DNA of 64,000 bases from Marinobacter daepoensis DSM 16072 (GTDB lineage Bacteria; Pseudomonadota; Gammaproteobacteria; Pseudomonadales; Oleiphilaceae), in contig NZ_ATWI01000012.1 in NCBI RefSeq assembly GCF_000421165.1, positions 296,027 through 360,026 of the forward strand. The letters run 5' to 3'. Shown here piece after piece: positions 17,231-26,125 of this stretch. Numbering within the stretch: position 1 is the stretch's first letter; the number at the start of each line of letters is the position of its first letter. A model generated the notes under the pieces. That model was not told where the DNA came from. It saw only the letters and a list, made by a program, of their open reading frames with translations, and made no database searches. The position numbers were made by a program, and so were the translations under genes.

Positions 17231-17793
17231 TGACGGAAAAGAACGCGGCAGAGACGCTGAGACATCACTTTCTGGTGGCATCGCCCTGGCTTGCGGACCC
17301 CCGTTTCCATGGCGGGGTGATCTATCTGTGTGAGCATTCTGAAGAGGGTGCACTGGGGCTCATGATTAACCAGCCGCTGGACATTCATCTTGGGGAGATT
17401 CTTGAGCAGCTCGACCTGCACGGCGGCGAACTGGACCTGCCGGTTTATACCGGCGGTCCTGTGCAACCGGAGCGGGGGTTCGTCCTGCATTCTCCGGACC
17501 GGCAGTGGCAAAACACGGCTCAGGTGACCGACGATGTGCTGTTAACCACGTCCCGGGATGTGCTTGAAAGTATTGGCCGGGATGAGGGGCCAGCGTCTTT
17601 TCTGGTGGCCCTGGGGTATTCCGGCTGGGGAGAGGGGCAGTTGGAGGAGGAGCTGGGCAGCAACGCCTGGCTGACGTGCCCGGCCAGCACCGATATCCTG
17701 TTCCGGACGCCGGCCGGGCAGCGTTACGAGGCGGTGCTACGCCTGATGGGGATTGATCTGAACCAGCTCAGTGACTCGGTGGGCCATGCCTGA
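17227..17793 (+). CDS. yqgE: YqgE/AlgH family protein (UPF0301)
   Basis: This 188-residue protein has the family hallmarks LRHHFLVASPWLADPRFHGGV, GLMINQPL and VYTGGPVQPERGFVLH, and the late ALGYSGWGEGQLEEEL. Its biochemical role is unknown; the pseudomonad member AlgH was first linked to alginate regulation. Its start overlaps the tonB-like gene by four bases (ATGA), and it overlaps yqgF downstream, so it is co-translated with both. Confidence 0.93.
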   Translation: MMTEKNAAETLRHHFLVASPWLADPRFHGGVIYLCEHSEEGALGLMINQPLDIHLGEILEQLDLHGGELDLPVYTGGPVQPERGFVLHSPDRQWQNTAQVTDDVLLTTSRDVLESIGRDEGPASFLVALGYSGWGEGQLEEELGSNAWLTCPASTDILFRTPAGQRYEAVLRLMGIDLNQLSDSVGHA

Positions 17794-18229
17794 AGAAAGC
17801 AACCGCCGTATACTGGCGTTCGATTTTGGCACCCGGCGTATCGGGGTGGCCTCCGGCCAGGAAATGCTGGGCACCGGGCAACCCCTGGCGATGCTGTCTG
17901 CGCGGGATGGCATACCCGACTGGGCCCGGATTGAGCAACTGCTGAAGGAGTGGCAGCCGGATGTCGTGCTGGTGGGGTTGCCGCTGAATATGGACGATAC
18001 CGAAAATGATATGTGCGCCCGGGCCCGTAAGTTCGGGAAGCGGTTGCACGGCCGTTACCACGTTGCCGTGGAGATGGTGGATGAGCGTCTCACCAGCTTT
18101 GAAGCCAAGGGCGAGGTTTTGGCGGGCGGTGGTAGCCGGGATTTTGGTCGTCATGGTGTGGATGATCGAGCGGCTGTTCTGATATTGGAAACCTGGTGCC
18201 GGGAGCAGGCCGGCCGACCTGATAAATGA
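17786..18229 (+). CDS. yqgF: RuvX/YqgF, Holliday junction resolvase-like, rRNA processing nuclease
   Basis: This 147-residue RNase H-fold protein has ILAFDFGTRRIGVASG at the start (first catalytic Asp), VLVGLPLNMD in the middle, VDERLTSFEA, and a late Asp in HGVDDRAAVLILE. YqgF is a putative Holliday junction resolvase and takes part in 16S rRNA 5'-end maturation in E. coli. The ATG at 17786 was preferred over a GTG at 17771 because the conserved domain begins right after it; it overlaps yqgE by eight bases. Confidence 0.93.
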   Translation: MPEESNRRILAFDFGTRRIGVASGQEMLGTGQPLAMLSARDGIPDWARIEQLLKEWQPDVVLVGLPLNMDDTENDMCARARKFGKRLHGRYHVAVEMVDERLTSFEAKGEVLAGGGSRDFGRHGVDDRAAVLILETWCREQAGRPDK

Positions 18230-18236
18230 GGCTGTG

Positions 18237-18746
18237 ATGACCGCATTGCTTGAAATAGATGAACTGCTGGACGCTCTGGAATCTGGTCTGCGCCGCATTC
18301 TGAGCGAGCGTGGAGTAGAGTCCCCGTTGCTGATTGGTATCCGTACCGGGGGGGTCTGGCTGGCCGACGCTCTGGGCAAGCGCCTGGGCATTGAACAACC
18401 CTATGGCGAGCTGGATATTTCGTTCTATCGGGACGATTTCAGTCGCATTGGCCTGAATCCCAGGGTGACACCCTCAAGTCTGCCCTTCGATACCGAGGGC
18501 CGGGACATCATCCTGATTGATGATGTGATCATGAGTGGCCGAACCATCCGGGCTGCAATGAACGAAATATTCGACTATGGCCGGCCGGCCAGTATCATAC
18601 TGGCCACGCTGATCGATATGGGGGCCAGAGAGCTGCCGATCCAGCCGGATGTGGTTGGCCGGGCTCTGACCCTGGAGGCCCATCAACGAGTAAAACTGCG
18701 TGGCCCCGAGCCATTGCGCATCGAACTACAGGAATCCGGGCAGTAA
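18237..18746 (+). CDS. pyrR: PyrR bifunctional pyrimidine regulator/uracil phosphoribosyltransferase
   Basis: This 169-residue protein of the phosphoribosyltransferase fold has the PRPP loop DIILIDDVIMSGRTIRAA at about 90-107. PyrR proteins make UMP from uracil and PRPP, and in Gram-positives attenuate pyr operons by binding mRNA; in pseudomonads PyrR affects pyr gene expression. It lies just before pyrB in the same operon. I saw no obvious PyrR-type RNA stem-loop in the 27 bases before pyrB or ahead of this gene. A GTG at 18234 is an alternative start. Confidence 0.92.
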   Translation: MTALLEIDELLDALESGLRRILSERGVESPLLIGIRTGGVWLADALGKRLGIEQPYGELDISFYRDDFSRIGLNPRVTPSSLPFDTEGRDIILIDDVIMSGRTIRAAMNEIFDYGRPASIILATLIDMGARELPIQPDVVGRALTLEAHQRVKLRGPEPLRIELQESGQ

Positions 18747-18773
18747 ACCTTCCCAACTGATAACAGGCGAGCC

Positions 18774-19784
18774 ATGACCGCGAACGACCCTTCCCCGAAC
18801 CACTTGCAGCTGACCCGGGATGGTCAGTTGCGGCATTTCCTGACACTGGATGGCCTGAGCCAGGCGCTGCTTACGGACATCCTCGATACCGCCGATTCGT
18901 TTATCGAGGTGGGTGAGCGGCGCATCAAAAAGGTGCCTTTGCTCCGAGGCCGGACGGTCGTCAACCTGTTTTTTGAGTCCAGCACCCGCACTCGAAGCAC
19001 ATTCGAACTGGCCGCCAAGCGACTGTCTGCAGACGTCCTGAACCTTGATATTTCCACGTCCGCCACGTCCAAGGGCGAATCGCTGTCCGATACCCTGCTG
19101 AATCTGGAGGCGATGGCCTCCGATATGTTCGTGGTTCGTCATTCCCAAAGTGGCGCGCCTCATTTTATCGCGGAAAGTGTGACGCCGGGGGTGGCCATTA
19201 TTAACGCCGGTGACGGGCGTCATGCGCACCCGACGCAGGCCATGCTCGACATGCTGACCATTCGTCAGCACAAAGGCCGGTTTGCCGGGCTGAAAGTCGC
19301 CATTGTCGGCGATGTATTGCACTCGCGTGTGGCTCGCTCCCAGATTCGTGCGTTGAATGTGCTGGGTGCGGAAGAGGTCAGGGTGATTGCGCCCGGTACC
19401 CTGCTGCCCCGGGACGTTGAAGATCTTGGATGCACCGTCGAATACGATATGGCCCGGGGCATGAAAGATCTGGATGTGGTCATCATGCTGAGGCTTCAGA
19501 AAGAACGTATGGAAGGGGCCTTGCTGCCCAGTGAGCGCGAGTTTTACCGACAGTATGGCCTGAACCAGGACAAGCTGGCTTTGGCAAACCCCGGCTGTAT
19601 TGTGATGCATCCGGGGCCAATCAACCGGGGGGTTGAAATTGAATCCGCGGTGGCTGATGGGCCTCAGTCCGTCATTCTCAGTCAGGTGACCAATGGCATT
19701 GCTATCCGGATGGCGGTGATGTCCATGGCCATGGGTGGACAGATGGCTGAGCGTCAGCAGAAGCAGCAGGAGGAGCAGGCATGA
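18774..19784 (+). CDS. pyrB: aspartate carbamoyltransferase catalytic subunit
   Basis: This 336-residue enzyme makes carbamoyl aspartate from carbamoyl phosphate and aspartate, the first committed step of pyrimidine synthesis. The carbamoyl phosphate loop STRTRSTFE is at 70-78; later come [19 protein letters not shown] and [10 protein letters not shown]. The N-terminal extension of about 25 residues is typical of pseudomonad-type ATCases that assemble with PyrC' rather than with PyrI. It overlaps the next gene by four bases (ATGA). Confidence 0.96.
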   Translation: MTANDPSPNHLQLTRDGQLRHFLTLDGLSQALLTDILDTADSFIEVGERRIKKVPLLRGRTVVNLFFESSTRTRSTFELAAKRLSADVLNLDISTSATSKGESLSDTLLNLEAMASDMFVVRHSQSGAPHFIAESVTPGVAIINAGDGRHAHPTQAMLDMLTIRQHKGRFAGLKVAIVGDVLHSRVARSQIRALNVLGAEEVRVIAPGTLLPRDVEDLGCTVEYDMARGMKDLDVVIMLRLQKERMEGALLPSEREFYRQYGLNQDKLALANPGCIVMHPGPINRGVEIESAVADGPQSVILSQVTNGIAIRMAVMSMAMGGQMAERQQKQQEEQA

Positions 19785-21094
19785 GCCAGGTGGATATCCA
19801 TAATGACAATGGCCTGAAACTAACGGGTGGCCAGTTGTTTGACCCGGAGCGCGGGCTGGTAGCCAATCCCGGCCTGTTGATCCGGAACGGTCGGATTGAT
19901 GAGATCGGTGCAAGCGTTCAGGAAGCCGAGGCGGGCTCGGAAATGAACGCTGATGGCCATGTCATTGCACCCGGTTTTATCGACCTGTGCTGTAACCTCC
20001 GGGAGCCGGGCAACGGCCAGAAAGGGAATATTGCCTCCGAAACCCGGGCGGCGGCTCATGGTGGTTTCACGACCGTATGCGCCTCACCGGAAACGTCGCC
20101 GGTCATCGATTCCGGTGCCGTCACCAACCTGATTCTGGATGGGGCGGCGTCTCGTGGTGCCGTCCGGGTACTCCCGATAGGCGCTATCACACGGGGCCTG
20201 GAAGGTGAGCTGCTCAGTGATATGGCCGGGCTGAGTGCGGCGGGCTGCGTCGCAGTGGGGAATGGTTCCCGTGGAGTGCGCAATGCCAGAATTCTTAGGC
20301 GCTGCATGGCCTACGCCCAGACCTTCGGACTGACTGTGATGTTCAGCCCGGAAAACTCGGCCCTGGCTGCCGATGGTTATGCTCACGACGGTCAGGTGGC
20401 CACACGCCTCGGATTGCTCGGGATTCCCGAGGTGGCGGAGACCGCTGCCGTGATGGAAATGCTGTTGCTGGCCGAAGAAACCGGTGTGCGTCTCCATCTG
20501 AGTCAGCTTTCCTGCGCCCGGAGTGTGGACATGCTGGCGGAAGCCCGGCAGCGCGGGGTGAGTGTGACAGCCGACGTCGCGATGCATCAGTTGGCCTTTA
20601 CCGAGGAAGCCTTGTCAGGCTTCGACAGCCGTTTCCATGTTCGTCCGCCCCTTCGCAGTGAATCGGATCGACAGGCGCTGGTGGCTGGTGTCCGGGCCGG
20701 AATCCTTGATGCGATCGTCAGTCAGCATCAACCCCACGACTCGGCGGCAAAACAGGCGCCCCTGCCGGCCACGGAGCCGGGGCTGTCGAGCATTGAAAGC
20801 GTCTTGTCACTGGGGCTGGAACTGGTTGACCGGGGGGAGCTGGAGCTTTCCGGGTTGCTGGCGGCATTAACGACGGGCCCGGCCCGGGTTCTGGGTCGTC
20901 ACTTTGCGCTTCAGAAGGGGGCGCTGGCGGATCTTTGTGTTTTCGATCCCCGGAGCCGGTGGTTGCCTTCGTCGCAGACGCTGGTTTCGGCAGGTCTGCA
21001 CGCCCCGGTGATGGATAGGTCTCTGCCCGGTGTCGTGAAGCTGACGCTGGTGGAAGGGCGGGAAGCGTGGCGAGCGTCAGAGGTTGTGCTCTGA
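19781..21094 (+). CDS. pyrC': PyrC', catalytically inactive dihydroorotase-like ATCase partner
   Basis: This 437-residue protein has the dihydroorotase fold but has lost catalytic residues. In place of the metal motif DxHxHxREPG it reads [10 protein letters not shown], so both histidines are replaced (Cys70, Asn72). The catalytic Asp of the TDHAPH motif is Gln315 (SQHQPH). Histidines in HLSQLS and VAMHQL remain. In Pseudomonas the inactive homologue PyrC' is needed to assemble a dodecameric ATCase with PyrB; the coupled pyrB overlap supports the same job here. A true dihydroorotase must be encoded elsewhere. Confidence 0.9.
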   Translation: MSQVDIHNDNGLKLTGGQLFDPERGLVANPGLLIRNGRIDEIGASVQEAEAGSEMNADGHVIAPGFIDLCCNLREPGNGQKGNIASETRAAAHGGFTTVCASPETSPVIDSGAVTNLILDGAASRGAVRVLPIGAITRGLEGELLSDMAGLSAAGCVAVGNGSRGVRNARILRRCMAYAQTFGLTVMFSPENSALAADGYAHDGQVATRLGLLGIPEVAETAAVMEMLLLAEETGVRLHLSQLSCARSVDMLAEARQRGVSVTADVAMHQLAFTEEALSGFDSRFHVRPPLRSESDRQALVAGVRAGILDAIVSQHQPHDSAAKQAPLPATEPGLSSIESVLSLGLELVDRGELELSGLLAALTTGPARVLGRHFALQKGALADLCVFDPRSRWLPSSQTLVSAGLHAPVMDRSLPGVVKLTLVEGREAWRASEVVL

Positions 21095-21286
21095 GAAAAT
21101 GAGGCAGAGGTAGCCGGGCCTCTGTCAACGCCATCACAGAATCCACCGGTTTTGCTGAAAATCTCTTGATGTCAGGCACCTGAGCCAACGTATTCTATGG
21201 CCCGGTCCATTACGGTCAGGCCAGCATAACGTATGCCGGCCAGCCGGATGTGACCGGCCAGACAATAAAAACTCAGGAGCCTTCCC

Positions 21287-22306
21287 GTGAATACAGCCCG
21301 TTTCCGCCGCCGGCTCGCTCTGGCGGCCGCCCTGTGTGGCAGTCTGCTAGCCTCATCTCTGGCGCATGCCCAGGGCGATATCCTTGACCGCAGTTTCTGT
21401 GTGTTTGACCCCGTTGGTGCCAATGGTCCGTTGTTCGCCATTACCCGGGAGTTTCAACCCGTGGCGCTGAAGCGTGGCATCAAACTGAATCTGCGCGCCT
21501 ACACCGATGAAAAAGTCGCCGCTGAAGATTTCAAGGCCGGTCAGTGCGATGCGGTCCTCCTGACGGGCACCAGAGCCCGCGAATTCAATAAGTTTACAGG
21601 CAGCCTGGAAGCCATGGGGGCGGTCCCGGGTGAAGAGGAAATGCGTCTGCTTTACAACACCCTGAGCCAGGCCAAAGCTCGTCCGTTCCTGATTGATGGT
21701 CCTTACGAGGTCGCTGGCGTTTTCCCGGGGGGCGCGATTTATCTGCATACCCGTGACCGGGCGATTGATTCTGTTGAAAAGCTTCAGGGCAAACGCATTG
21801 CCACGCTCGATTACGACACGGCGTCTGTGCGCATGGTGCGCCATGTGGGAGCCTCGGTCGTTGGTTCCAACTCGGCCAACTTCGCCGGAAAGTTCAATAA
21901 TGGGAGCGTGGATCTGGCCTACGCGCCAGCGGTGGCTTATCAGCCTCTGGAACTCTACAAGGGGGTCCGCGAGGCTGGGGGAGTCTTCAAGTATGCGCTG
22001 GCGTATATGAATTTCCAGGTCATTATTCATCGCGACCGTTTCCCAGAGGATGCCGGGCAGATGGTGCGGGATGAAGCCATTAAGCGGATTGATCAGGCCT
22101 ACGAGATCATCGCGGAGGCCGAGGCGGGGATTCCCCAAGAGGTTTGGATGCACCCGCCAGGAGAGGATGTGGCCGAGTACGACAAGATGCTGCGCCAGGT
22201 TCGGCTGTCATTGCTGGACGATGGCGTGTACGACGAGCGTGCGATCAAGTTGATGAAGGCCATTCGTTGCCGGGTGGATGGTTCGCGTGCCGAGTGCGCC
22301 TCCTGA
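21287..22306 (+). CDS. periplasmic solute-binding-like protein (AdeT/TRAP-type)
   Basis: This 339-residue secreted protein has an Arg-rich start and a Sec signal peptide that probably ends at AHA-QG (residue 28). The mature part has a type II binding-protein look: FKAGQCDAVLLTGTRAREFNKF, YLHTRDRAIDSVEKLQGKRIAT, and FNNGSVDLAYAPAVAYQPLELYKG (in three separate places). It resembles the putative solute-binding proteins once called AdeT and, more distantly, TRAP DctP proteins. The ligand is unknown. It begins with GTG after CAGGAG. The lipoprotein and permease genes downstream may be its partners, although an HU gene on the other strand lies between. Confidence 0.72.
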   Translation: MNTARFRRRLALAAALCGSLLASSLAHAQGDILDRSFCVFDPVGANGPLFAITREFQPVALKRGIKLNLRAYTDEKVAAEDFKAGQCDAVLLTGTRAREFNKFTGSLEAMGAVPGEEEMRLLYNTLSQAKARPFLIDGPYEVAGVFPGGAIYLHTRDRAIDSVEKLQGKRIATLDYDTASVRMVRHVGASVVGSNSANFAGKFNNGSVDLAYAPAVAYQPLELYKGVREAGGVFKYALAYMNFQVIIHRDRFPEDAGQMVRDEAIKRIDQAYEIIAEAEAGIPQEVWMHPPGEDVAEYDKMLRQVRLSLLDDGVYDERAIKLMKAIRCRVDGSRAECAS

Positions 22307-22318
22307 TATGAGTCAATC

Positions 22319-22337
22319 GGCCCGCACGGGGCGGGCC
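22319..22337. terminator. hairpin between convergent genes, possible weak terminator
   Basis: GGCCCGC and GCGGGCC form a 7-base stem with a 5-base loop between the stops of the binding-protein gene and the HU gene. No T-run follows on either strand, so intrinsic termination would be weak. Confidence 0.35.
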
Positions 22338-22345
22338 TGGCACGA

Positions 22346-22618
22346 TCAGCCGATGGCGTCTTTCAGGGCTTTTCCCGGTTTGAACCCCACGGTCTTACTG
22401 GCGGGAATCCGGATGCTTGCGCCAGTCTGAGGGTTGCGGCCGCTGCGGGCTTCCCGATGACGGATGTTAAAGGTGCCGAAGCCAATCAGTGAGATGTCCT
22501 CACCACGGGCGGCGGCGGCCGACACCTGATCGGTAAATGCATTGATCACTTCTCCGGCCTTTTCCCGGGTGAGCCCGGTCTTGTCGGCAATGGCAGCGGC
22601 GAGTTCAGGTTTGCGCAT
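22346..22618 (-). CDS. HU-family DNA-binding protein
   Basis: This 90-residue histone-like protein starts MRKPELAAAIADKTGLTREKA and contains GFGTFNIRHREARSGRNPQTG and the DNA-contacting arm that ends in IPASKTVGFKPGKALKDA. It bends and compacts DNA as a dimer. The ATG at 22618 follows AGGAG; a longer reading frame upstream is not part of the family. It is transcribed alone, from a promoter seen at 22688-22716. HU alpha or beta cannot be assigned by eye; it could also be a HupB paralogue. Confidence 0.93.
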   Translation of the reverse strand: MRKPELAAAIADKTGLTREKAGEVINAFTDQVSAAAARGEDISLIGFGTFNIRHREARSGRNPQTGASIRIPASKTVGFKPGKALKDAIG

Positions 22619-22687
22619 TGGATACTCCTGACGGTTTGTTCTGATTGTTGTTGAGGATTGCCCCGGCGAACCCGGTGGCTGAAGCAA

Positions 22688-22716
22688 TCTATAGTGGCTT
22701 TGCGGTAAATCTGCAA
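22688..22716 (-). promoter_or_regulatory. sigma-70 promoter for the HU gene
   Basis: On the minus strand, -35 TTGCAG (22711-22716) is followed by a 17-base spacer and -10 TATAGA (22688-22693). It lies about 70 bases before the HU start, a good fit for spacing and direction. Confidence 0.6.
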
Positions 22717-22879
22717 ACCTTCTTGCGTAACGATGTGTTCTCCAGGGCGTCATTTGCGGGGCCGGTCTCATAAAGCGAAAAGGGAGTTGGTCATAATGAA
22801 TGAAGGTTACAAGCCGTAACAATAGGGGTTAACGGCCCGGTTGTCTGAATAAAACACAAGAAGAAAAGGGTTGAAAGGT

Positions 22880-23932
22880 ATGAACGGTTTCTGGAAACGC
22901 CCGTTAACCGGGGCTGGTGTTCGCGGGGTTTTGGGGGCGCTGGCTGCCGGTGCTCTGCTCAGTGGTTGTGGTGCCGTTAACCACATGATCTACAAGACCA
23001 CCGGCGATGTCATGCAGGGGTTCTCCCGTAATCATACCGTGCCTTACCTGATGGAATCGGACGACCTTGCCATGGGGTGCTCCATGAGTGAGGCGACGGC
23101 CCCGTTGCTAATGTCATTTGGACGTGTCACCGATGAGCCGGACCAGTTGGCCATCATGCTCTATCTGTCGTCTGGCAGTTGTGCCGAGGAGCAGGCAAGA
23201 GAGCATGAGCTTGCCGGCCTGGCCGCCATGTACTCATTGGAGCCGGAAGCGGCTGAGGATGCCTTTATACGACAGAAGCGTGCTCATGCACTGGCGGCTC
23301 GGCGCTATCTGAAAGGGTGGCAGCATCACAATGCGCATTATGGTAATCCGGATACCAGTGAGTGCCCGGACTTCGACGACGACATGGATGAGTTCATGTA
23401 CATGGCAGGCCTGTTGTCGGGCCTGCAGGCGCTCAATGCCCAGATTCAGTCGACGTCCTCGGTTGGCGTGCCGTTCAATACCGGTTCTGTTGTGGGACGG
23501 GCGACTCAATGCCTGGACAACAAGAAGTGGTGGGGGGCTCCGATGGGCCTGCGTGCGACGGTCTGGGCCATGATCCCTGGTACTCAGCCGGCGGGAGAGG
23601 ATGCGTTTGAGCGGCTGGCTCTTGCGGCGGAGCAGGGGGAGCAATCCGGGGTTCGGCTCGGACATGTGTTCCAGGCCATTGCTGCGTTGAATAAGAATGA
23701 TGATGCTTTTGTGAAATCCGTCATCCGGAGCCATGCCGAGTCGCTGGAAGCCGATGAGGCCAGCCAAGAATGGCAGTTCGTTGATGCGATGGCTACCAAC
23801 ATGCTGGTGGCCATCGCAGACCGCCTGTGGGTGGAGCATACCGGCCATCGGACGCCGATGGGGCAGTTTGGCGCATTTTGGGACGATCAGCGCGAACCTG
23901 TAGAGACCATGAGTCTCGACGATCTCTTGTAA
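22880..23932 (+). CDS. lipoprotein, possibly TRAP-associated TatT-like component
   Basis: This protein of about 350 residues has a lipoprotein signal with lipobox LLSGC (Cys30), then a helical body rich in Ala, Leu and Glu. NHMIYKTTGDVMQGF and LAIMLYLSSGSCAEEQAREHE near the N-terminus, and repeated helix pairs, resemble TatT proteins, the tetratricopeptide-like lipoproteins linked to TRAP transporters. I base that on overall look only, so it is tentative. Residues after Cys30 (GA) would send it to the outer membrane by the usual rule. It lies 23 bases before the large permease gene, and the two probably form an operon. An in-frame TTG at 22871 is an alternative start. Confidence 0.55.
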   Translation: MNGFWKRPLTGAGVRGVLGALAAGALLSGCGAVNHMIYKTTGDVMQGFSRNHTVPYLMESDDLAMGCSMSEATAPLLMSFGRVTDEPDQLAIMLYLSSGSCAEEQAREHELAGLAAMYSLEPEAAEDAFIRQKRAHALAARRYLKGWQHHNAHYGNPDTSECPDFDDDMDEFMYMAGLLSGLQALNAQIQSTSSVGVPFNTGSVVGRATQCLDNKKWWGAPMGLRATVWAMIPGTQPAGEDAFERLALAAEQGEQSGVRLGHVFQAIAALNKNDDAFVKSVIRSHAESLEADEASQEWQFVDAMATNMLVAIADRLWVEHTGHRTPMGQFGAFWDDQREPVETMSLDDLL

Positions 23933-23955
23933 GCCATCAACCCGAGTAAGCCGTT

Positions 23956-26025
23956 ATGACCCAGGGTGGTTTTCGTCGCAGTGGTCTGGAGTGGTTCTCA
24001 TCGCTGCCAGCCTGTCTCTTGCTGTTGGCTGTGGTGTTGTTTTCAACCAGCAGTGATATCCACAACCAGATGCTGCGAGGTGGTGAGCAGCTCTGGGGGG
24101 GCTATTACAAGCTCCGAATGGATCCGGTAAAGCCGGAGTGCAATCCTGACCGGGACATTGAGGCGGAAGTGGTCCGCGAGCTCGCGGACTCGTCACCGGA
24201 GAATGATCCGATGGCGGCCCTGTTGGGGGCTCACGAAAAAGATCCCCGAGAAGTGCGCCTGGCGATTGAGCGCTCGGTGGCCGATTGTCGGGCTGCTCAC
24301 GTCAGTTATGATAGCCTGCAAGACAAGCTCACGCCTGGAGTGAAGGTTTATCGGGCGGTGGAGTTGTTCGTGGCCGACCTGATAGCTTTTGGGCTTAAGG
24401 CGCAGCGCTATATTCTGGTGATTCTGGTGATGTTATGCGCGGTGACGGCGACCCTCACCCGGCACCACATCGCCATGCGAGCCATGGAGACCAGGCTGGA
24501 TTATGTGGTGTCCCACACTCTGCAGAGCATTGCCAATGCGATGTTGCTGGGGTCGTCGCTGATCTTCCGGCAGTCCAGTCTGGCCAGCAGCACCGCTGTT
24601 TCAGGTGAGGAGCTGTTGCTTCACAACTTCTGGATTATCGGTTTTGCCTGTCTGACTCTGGCGAGCCTCTACCGGCTGTTCCGCGTCCCGGAAACCCTTC
24701 CGGCTGGTGGAAACCTGAACCAGGCTTTTCTGTCGGTCCCGCTTTATACCGTGATGTGTCTGATTTCCGGGACGTACTTCGCCTTGATTGGCCACTCTTC
24801 CGGCATAGGCATCTATCTTGGCAAGATGATGGAACTGGCGGACATGTTCCTGAACGTGGGGCTGTACGTCTGGGTTGGCATGATGCTGAAACAGACGAGA
24901 CTGGCAACGTTGGTGTTCAACATTTTCCGGCCCTGGCGGATGCCTCCAGAAATGCTGGCGGTGGTTGCGGTCCTGGTGGCGGCGGTCCCCACGGCTTACA
25001 CCGGAGCATCGGGCATCTTTGTCATTGCCGCGGGTGCAGTGATCTACAGTGAACTGCGAGCAGCAGGCGCTCGCCGTCACCTGGCCTTGGCCGCCACGGC
25101 CATGTCTGGTTCTTTGGGGGTGGTGTTGCGGCCCTGCCTGCTTGTGGTGGTGATTGCTTACCTGAACCGGGAGGTTACCACTGACGAGTTGTTTGGCTGG
25201 GGAATCTGGGTGTTTGTGCTGACGGCCACCATGTTTGCGTTGGTTGCGCTAACGGTCAACCGGCAGAGCCGGTTTGATCTGGCTCCGGCTGCCGAGGCTT
25301 TTCCTGCATCGGTCCTGGCCTTACGGCCTTTGATTCCTTATGTGGTGGTCATTGCCGTTGTTGTGCTGATCTACCGGTTTGCCCTGGACGTGAGAATGGA
25401 TGAGTTCTCTGCGCCCCGGCTGTTGCCGGTGATTATGCTGGCCATTCTGGTGTATGAGCACGTCAGCCTGAAAGCATGGCGTGGCCGGGGCTCTGGTGAG
25501 ATTTGTCATCAGGGCCTGGAACGTAGTGTCCGGGGGGCGACCAATGACACCACCGCTGAGATTGGGGCTTTGCTTCTGTTGCTGGGGCTCTCGGTCAGCA
25601 TTGGCGGGGTGATTGAGCGTTCGCACATTATGGAGGCTTTTCCTCAGGCGTTTGACAGCCCCTGGTCGGCGATGTTGCTGATGGTGGGCATTCTGGTGAT
25701 TCTGGGGATGATCATGGACGCGTTCGGCGCCGTTATTCTGGTGACGGCAACAGTGGCAACCATCGCCTACGCAAGTGGTATTCATCCGATCCACTTCTGG
25801 ATGGTCACGCTGGTGGCCTTTGAACTCGGCTATTTGAGCCCTCCGGTTGCACTGAACCACCTTCTGACCCGGCAGGTGGTTGGGGAGGCCGAGGTTCTGG
25901 CCGCACAGCAGGAGTCCGGAACGTTTTATCAACGCCATGAACGGATCATTATGCCGCTGATAGCGATGGGGATCTCTTTGATTCTGGTGGCGTTTGTGCC
26001 ATTGCTGTTCTACGCAAACGGGTGA
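23956..26025 (+). CDS. large TRAP-type permease (DctM-like with extra N-terminal membrane/periplasmic part)
   Basis: This 689-residue inner-membrane protein has a first helix at about 17-33, a soluble and probably periplasmic stretch of about 100 residues (35-135, with three Cys), then many hydrophobic helices. The later part shows DctM-like stretches: TAYTGASGIFVIAAGAVIYSEL, MIMDAFGAVILVTATVA and IHPIHFWMVTLVAFELGYLS followed by PPVALNHL. The middle helices before residue 300 could stand for a fused DctQ-like small subunit. Known TRAP permeases take up organic acids with Na+. The substrate is unknown here. It follows the lipoprotein gene and probably works with it and with the binding protein at 21287. 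Confidence 0.7.
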   Translation: MTQGGFRRSGLEWFSSLPACLLLLAVVLFSTSSDIHNQMLRGGEQLWGGYYKLRMDPVKPECNPDRDIEAEVVRELADSSPENDPMAALLGAHEKDPREVRLAIERSVADCRAAHVSYDSLQDKLTPGVKVYRAVELFVADLIAFGLKAQRYILVILVMLCAVTATLTRHHIAMRAMETRLDYVVSHTLQSIANAMLLGSSLIFRQSSLASSTAVSGEELLLHNFWIIGFACLTLASLYRLFRVPETLPAGGNLNQAFLSVPLYTVMCLISGTYFALIGHSSGIGIYLGKMMELADMFLNVGLYVWVGMMLKQTRLATLVFNIFRPWRMPPEMLAVVAVLVAAVPTAYTGASGIFVIAAGAVIYSELRAAGARRHLALAATAMSGSLGVVLRPCLLVVVIAYLNREVTTDELFGWGIWVFVLTATMFALVALTVNRQSRFDLAPAAEAFPASVLALRPLIPYVVVIAVVVLIYRFALDVRMDEFSAPRLLPVIMLAILVYEHVSLKAWRGRGSGEICHQGLERSVRGATNDTTAEIGALLLLLGLSVSIGGVIERSHIMEAFPQAFDSPWSAMLLMVGILVILGMIMDAFGAVILVTATVATIAYASGIHPIHFWMVTLVAFELGYLSPPVALNHLLTRQVVGEAEVLAAQQESGTFYQRHERIIMPLIAMGISLILVAFVPLLFYANG

Positions 26026-26072
26026 GGGGCGTGTTGGGCTTCCCTTTGGTCCTTCGGTAATCTGCCAGATAC

Positions 26073-26108
26073 AAAAAAAGCGCCAGGCTTTCGCAAGGCG
26101 CTTTTTTC
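26073..26108. terminator. bidirectional intrinsic terminator
   Basis: AAAAAAAGCGCC, a short loop and GGCGCTTTTTTC form a strong stem with T-runs on both strands. It lies between the permease gene (plus) and pckA (minus) and can end both transcripts. Confidence 0.85.
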
Positions 26109-26125
26109 AGGCTCAGGCGTCGGCG

